A stretch of DNA of 7,521 nt from Eggerthellaceae bacterium (GTDB taxonomy: Bacteria; Actinomycetota; Coriobacteriia; Coriobacteriales; Eggerthellaceae), in contig CAAEEV010000084.1 in the NCBI GenBank assembly GCA_900754955.1, positions 1 to 7,521 of the forward strand, given 5' to 3'. Below are positions 4,672 to 7,521 of the stretch, one piece after another. Position 1 is the first letter of the stretch. Each line of letters starts with the position of its first letter. The notes beneath the pieces are model-generated. The model searched no databases, was not told where the DNA came from, and saw nothing but the letters and a program-made list of their open reading frames with translations. Both the position numbers and the translations under genes were made by a program.

Positions 4672-4760
4672 TGGTGTCGGAGGCGGGATTTGAACCCGCA
4701 CACCCGGTATGTGGGCACTAGCACCTCAAGCTAGCGTGTCTGCCGTTCCACCACTCCGAC
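4672..4760 (-). tRNA. tRNA-Leu (GAG)
   Basis: This 89-nt class II tRNA has encoded CCA (4672-4674). Acceptor GTCGGAG pairs with CTCCGAC, the anticodon stem CTAGC/GCTAG closes loop TTGAGGT with GAG at 4725-4727, and there is a long variable arm and a T arm GCGGG-TTCAAAT-CCCGC. It reads CUC and CUU. Confidence 0.97.
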
Positions 4761-4783
4761 ATGCTGTTTTTGCAGCGACGAAT

Positions 4784-4811
4784 ATATTAGCAGAACCATT
4801 TCATCGCGCAA
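4784..4811 (-). promoter_or_regulatory. Promoter of tRNA-Leu
   Basis: The minus strand shows -35 TTGCGC (4806-4811), a 16-nt spacer and -10 TAATAT (4784-4789), giving a tRNA leader of roughly 16 nt. The region is AT-rich and lies just after the secG stop. Confidence 0.65.
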
Positions 4812-4812
4812 G

Positions 4813-4836
4813 GGGTAATTTTGAAAATCTTTACCC
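4813..4836. other. Hairpin over the secG stop codon, beside the tRNA-Leu promoter
   Basis: GGGTAA (4831-4836, minus strand, containing the secG TAA stop) pairs with TTACCC (4813-4818), with inner ATTTT/AAAAT pairing. No U tract follows on the minus strand, so it is a poor intrinsic terminator. It abuts the tRNA-Leu -35 box, so secG and tRNA-Leu may not be cleanly separated. Confidence 0.4.
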
Positions 4837-5085
4837 GTTGATCGTGCCGTGCGGATAGATGATCATGAGCACGAGAAGGGAGATCAGAAACACCACCGCG
4901 CAGATGATGGTCACGCGGTCGAGGTTCTTCTCGATGATGCTCGTACCCGTCTGGGTCGAGTACATGGAGCTTGCGATCATATCGGAAATGCCCGTACCCT
5001 TGCCGGAATGCATGAGGATGAAGATGATCATGCCCACACCCGAGAGAACGAGCAGGATGAGAAAAATAATAACCAGCGGAGTCAA
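4831..5085 (-). CDS. secG: Protein-export membrane protein SecG
   Basis: An 84-residue membrane protein, typical SecG length. SecG joins SecY and SecE in the translocon and aids SecA-driven export. Two transmembrane segments are seen, about residues 3-25 and 58-77, joined by a loop carrying the family pattern HSGKGTGISDMIASS and the stretch TGTSIIEKNLDRVT before the second helix. The start is TTG at 5085: an in-frame TAG at 5113-5115 excludes a longer protein, and the next Met is residue 19, inside the first helix. The purine-rich AGAGAAGAGAAA precedes it. It has its own promoter and lies downstream of tpiA-gpmI, a gene order I believe is common in Gram-positive lineages. Confidence 0.95.
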   Translation of the reverse strand: MTPLVIIFLILLVLSGVGMIIFILMHSGKGTGISDMIASSMYSTQTGTSIIEKNLDRVTIICAVVFLISLLVLMIIYPHGTING

Positions 5086-5133
5086 CGTATTTCTCTTCTC
5101 TCTTAGAGATATCTACCTATACACGAAACACGA

Positions 5134-5162
5134 AGTATAACGGAAAGCGTTTCAGCAGGCAA
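5134..5162 (-). promoter_or_regulatory. Promoter of secG
   Basis: The minus strand shows -35 TTGCCT (5157-5162), a 17-nt spacer and -10 TATACT (5134-5139). The leader to the TTG start would be about 42 nt. A short dyad (GCAGGC 5155-5160 with GCCTGC 5177-5182) overlaps the -35 box. Confidence 0.75.
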
Positions 5163-5194
5163 GAGGGTGCTTTTTCGCCTGCCCAACGCAGAAC

Positions 5195-5242
5195 GCGGCG
5201 GTGCCCGCTTGCGTCATCCGACCGACAAGCGAGCACCGCCGC
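5195..5242 (-). terminator. Long GC-rich hairpin after gpmI (weak or Rho-assisted terminator)
   Basis: A 17-bp stem (5195-5211 with 5226-5242) and 14-nt loop start 12 nt after the gpmI stop. The one non-Watson-Crick position is G-U in minus-strand RNA but C-A in plus-strand RNA, which fits selection on the minus transcript. The U tract is poor (GUUCUGCGUU), so it may act by stabilising the mRNA 3' end or terminate only partly. Confidence 0.6.
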
Positions 5243-5254
5243 AGCGTCGCGCAT

Positions 5255-6871
5255 CTAAGCAAGGAGCGAGCGACCCGTCATCTCGGAAGGCGTATCCAAG
5301 CCGAGCGCCGCAAGCATCGTCGGCGTGATGTCGGCGAGCTTGCCCGCCGCAGGCGCATCGCTCGCACCCGCACCCGCCGTATCCATCGAGCCGACCGCAT
5401 CGGCAAGCGCAAGGCCGCGCCCCGATCCGTCGACCAGAACGAACGGCACAAGCGCCGTAGTGTGCGCCGTGTGGGGCGTGCCGTCCTCCGCGATCATCTT
5501 GTCGGCGTTGCCGTGGTCGGCCGTGACGAACGCCACGCCGCCCTTGCGCTCCACCGCAGCGAGCACCTTCCCCACGCCGGCGTCGACCGCCTCAACGGCA
5601 GCCACGGCCGCGGGAATCACGCCCGTGTGACCCACCATGTCGCAGTTCGCGAAATTCACGATGTACACGTCGGCCTCGTCGGCGTCGATGGCGGCAGCAA
5701 GCGTGTCGGCAACCGCCGGCTCGCTCATCTCGGGCTGCAGGTCGTACGTGGCGACCTTCGGGCTCGCGATGAGCATGCGCTCCTCCCCCGCTTTCTCCTC
5801 CTCGCGCCCGCCGTTGAGGAAGAACGTCACGTGGGCGTACTTCTCCGTTTCAGCGATGTGGTACTGGGAAAGACCCGCCTCCGCCAGTACATCGGCCAGC
5901 ACGTTGGCGGGAAACTCCTTCGGAAACGCCACGGGAGCATCGATCGTCGGGTCGTACTCGGTGAGACACACGAAGTGCACCTGCGGATGACGCGTGCGTG
6001 CAAAACCGCTGAAGTCGTCGTCGACGAGCGCGCGCGTGATCTCTCGGGCACGATCGGGGCGGAAGTTGAAGAAGATCACGGCGTCGCCGTCGCGCATCCC
6101 GCGGTCGGAAAGAGCCACGGGCACCACGAACTCATCGGTGACGTCGTCGGCATAGGAGCGCTCCATCGCCTCGACGCCGCTGCCCTCGAAGCGATTCGCC
6201 CCGTTGACGATCGTCTCGAAGGCACGCTCGACGCGATCCCAGCGCTTGTCGCGATCCATCGCGTAGTAGCGCCCGCTGATCGAGGCAATGCGCACGTCGC
6301 ACGTCGCCTCGGGATGCTGCGCGCGAATGCGCTCGATCTCGTCGAGCAGCTGCTGCACGTAGCCCGCGCCGCTCGAAGGCGGCACGTCGCGGCCGTCCAT
6401 GAAGCAGTGGACGAGCACCTCGCCCACGCCCGCGGCCACCGCGGCGTCGATGAGCGCGTAGAGGTGCGCGTTGCTCGAGTGCACCCCGCCGTCGGACAGC
6501 AACCCCACGAGGTGGAGCGCCGCTCCCGGCGCCTTCGCCTGCTCGAACGCCGCGACGATGCGCGGGTTCGTGGCGATGGAGCCGTCCTCGCAGGCGTGGT
6601 TGATGCGCGAGAGCTCCTGGTGCACCACGCGCCCGGCGCCGATGTTGAGATGCCCCACCTCGGAGTTGCCCATCTGCCCCGCAGGAAGGCCCACAGCCTG
6701 GCCCGACGCCTCGAGCTTCACCCACGGACGCATGCGGAAGAGCTCGTCGAGCACGGGCGTCTGCGCGCACGCGATGGCATTGCCCTCACCAGGCGCATCG
6801 AGCCCGAAGCCGTCCATGATGACGAGGCAGAGCGGAAGCGTGAGCGCCTCGCGGTTCACCTGATCGGCCAT
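5255..6871 (-). CDS. gpmI: 2,3-bisphosphoglycerate-independent phosphoglycerate mutase
   Basis: A 538-residue cytosolic glycolytic enzyme that interconverts 3- and 2-phosphoglycerate through a phosphoserine intermediate using two Mn2+ ions. Metal and catalytic residues match the Geobacillus enzyme at a constant offset of 8: D20, S70 (nucleophile, in GNSEVGHLN), D452 and H453 for one metal; D411, H415 and H470 for the other. H131, the RD at 161-162, the FRPDR motif (270-274) and K344 of ETEKYAH are also present. It is about 25 residues longer than the usual 510-515; much of the excess is an Ala/Gly/Ser/Asp-rich insert near 485-508, before the conserved KLADITPTML. Its ATG directly follows the tpiA stop (TAG at 6872-6874), implying translational coupling; GAAGGCAG inside the tpiA end can act as ribosome-binding site. 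Confidence 0.98.
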   Translation of the reverse strand: MADQVNREALTLPLCLVIMDGFGLDAPGEGNAIACAQTPVLDELFRMRPWVKLEASGQAVGLPAGQMGNSEVGHLNIGAGRVVHQELSRINHACEDGSIATNPRIVAAFEQAKAPGAALHLVGLLSDGGVHSSNAHLYALIDAAVAAGVGEVLVHCFMDGRDVPPSSGAGYVQQLLDEIERIRAQHPEATCDVRIASISGRYYAMDRDKRWDRVERAFETIVNGANRFEGSGVEAMERSYADDVTDEFVVPVALSDRGMRDGDAVIFFNFRPDRAREITRALVDDDFSGFARTRHPQVHFVCLTEYDPTIDAPVAFPKEFPANVLADVLAEAGLSQYHIAETEKYAHVTFFLNGGREEEKAGEERMLIASPKVATYDLQPEMSEPAVADTLAAAIDADEADVYIVNFANCDMVGHTGVIPAAVAAVEAVDAGVGKVLAAVERKGGVAFVTADHGNADKMIAEDGTPHTAHTTALVPFVLVDGSGRGLALADAVGSMDTAGAGASDAPAAGKLADITPTMLAALGLDTPSEMTGRSLLA

Positions 6872-7521
6872 CTACATCGCTGCCTTCACGATCTCGGTGA
6901 ACGACTTCGCCTTGAGCGACGCGCCGCCGATGAGACCGCCGTCGATGTCGCGCTCGGCGAGCAGCAGATCGGCGTTGCCCTCGTTCATCGAGCCGCCGTA
7001 GAGCACGCGCATGCCCTCGGCCACCTCGATGCCGAAGAGCTCGGCGAGCGTGGCGCGCACCGCAGCGCACACCTCCTGCGCCTGCTCGGGCGTGGCCGTG
7101 CGGCCCGTGCCGATCGCCCAGACCGGCTCATAGGCCACCACCGCGTCGGCGGCCTCGGCCGCGTCGATGCCGGCGAACGCCGCCTTCACCTGAGCGGTCA
7201 CGAACTCAAGATAGGTGCCCTCGTCGCGCACGGCGAGCGACTCGCCCACGCACACGATCGGCTTGATCTTGCCAGCGATGAGCGCCTTGATCTTCTTGTT
7301 GACTTCCTCGTTGGTCTCGCCGAAGAGGCTGCGGCGCTCGGAGTGGCCGACGATGCACCACTGGCAGCCGACGTCCTGCAGCATCGCCACCGAGATCTCG
7401 CCCGTGAAGGCGCCCTTCGCCTCCCAGTGCACGTTCTGCGCGCCCACGCCGATCTTCGTCTTGTCGAATTCGAACACCGACCACACGGGCTTGAGGTCGG
7501 TGAACGGCGGACACACCGCCA
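6872..7521 (-). CDS. tpiA: Triosephosphate isomerase (5' end outside window)
   Basis: The last 216 or so codons of a TIM-barrel enzyme that interconverts dihydroxyacetone phosphate and glyceraldehyde 3-phosphate. Counting from the GTG codon at 7516 (an internal Val in AVCPPFTDL, not a start), the electrophile is H58 in VGHSERR, the catalytic base is E130 in AYEPVWAIGTGR with the flexible loop, and the phosphate-binding parts are YGGSM (173-177) and GGLIGGASL (193-201). The frame continues to the window edge, so about 40 N-terminal residues including the active-site Lys are not seen. The family is usually near 250 residues, which fits. It shares an operon with gpmI, and gap and pgk may lie upstream outside the window (inference). 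Confidence 0.97.
   Translation of the reverse strand, partial: AVCPPFTDLKPVWSVFEFDKTKIGVGAQNVHWEAKGAFTGEISVAMLQDVGCQWCIVGHSERRSLFGETNEEVNKKIKALIAGKIKPIVCVGESLAVRDEGTYLEFVTAQVKAAFAGIDAAEAADAVVAYEPVWAIGTGRTATPEQAQEVCAAVRATLAELFGIEVAEGMRVLYGGSMNEGNADLLLAERDIDGGLIGGASLKAKSFTEIVKAAM

Noticed and set aside
4302..4734. Plus-strand open frames running over tRNA-Leu
   Set aside because: They cross the tRNA and its terminator in antisense; the ends resemble the common spurious translation of antisense tRNA (AGFEPAHP and RRDLNPHTRYV types).
6132..6770. 212-codon minus-strand open frame
   Set aside because: It is an alternative frame inside gpmI, Arg/Ala/Gly-rich, while gpmI has all catalytic residues.

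Overview
This is a GC-rich bacterial window (about 60% G+C by eye). Its gene content and protein style suggest a Coriobacteriia actinobacterium, probably Eggerthellaceae (the Eggerthella/Gordonibacter/Slackia group). That placement is an inference from the proteins; no rRNA or other marker is present. All recognisable protein genes lie on the minus strand, and only tRNA-Val is on the plus strand. The five tRNA genes all encode CCA and all have G at anticodon position 34 (GCC, GCC, GCA, GAC, GAG), so they read C-ending codons.

Right side (4831-7521, minus strand): the glycolytic genes tpiA (5' part outside the window) and gpmI are directly adjacent, stop codon against start codon. A large GC-rich hairpin follows, then a good promoter and secG, the small membrane subunit of the Sec translocase. 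Next come tRNA-Leu(GAG) with its own promoter and a UUCG-loop terminator, and a HAD hydrolase whose start lies just behind that terminator.

Middle (2036-3893): two tRNA units diverge from an AT-rich spacer. The leftward unit is Gly(GCC)-Cys(GCA)-Gly(GCC) with identical Gly copies. The rightward unit is Val(GAC) with its own terminator. Between the Val terminator and the 3' end of the HAD gene lies a gene-poor island of about 1.2 kb. It holds (a) a degenerate tandem array with a 29-bp period, (b) a 248-bp MITE-like element bounded by perfect 22-bp inverted repeats, and (c) a second zone of shorter degenerate repeats. This island is the least explained part of the window.

Left side (1-2019, minus strand): a diacylglycerol/sphingosine-kinase-family lipid kinase is placed 16 nt behind the tRNA-Gly terminator, with no room for its own promoter. 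Downstream lies a HAD-IB phosphatase, cut by the window edge, with its own TATAAT box and a foldable leader.

The main observations are the island, with its array abutting the inverted-repeat element, and the repeated layout tRNA - terminator - strong ribosome-binding site - protein gene, seen twice. That layout implies these genes are expressed by reading through tRNA terminators.
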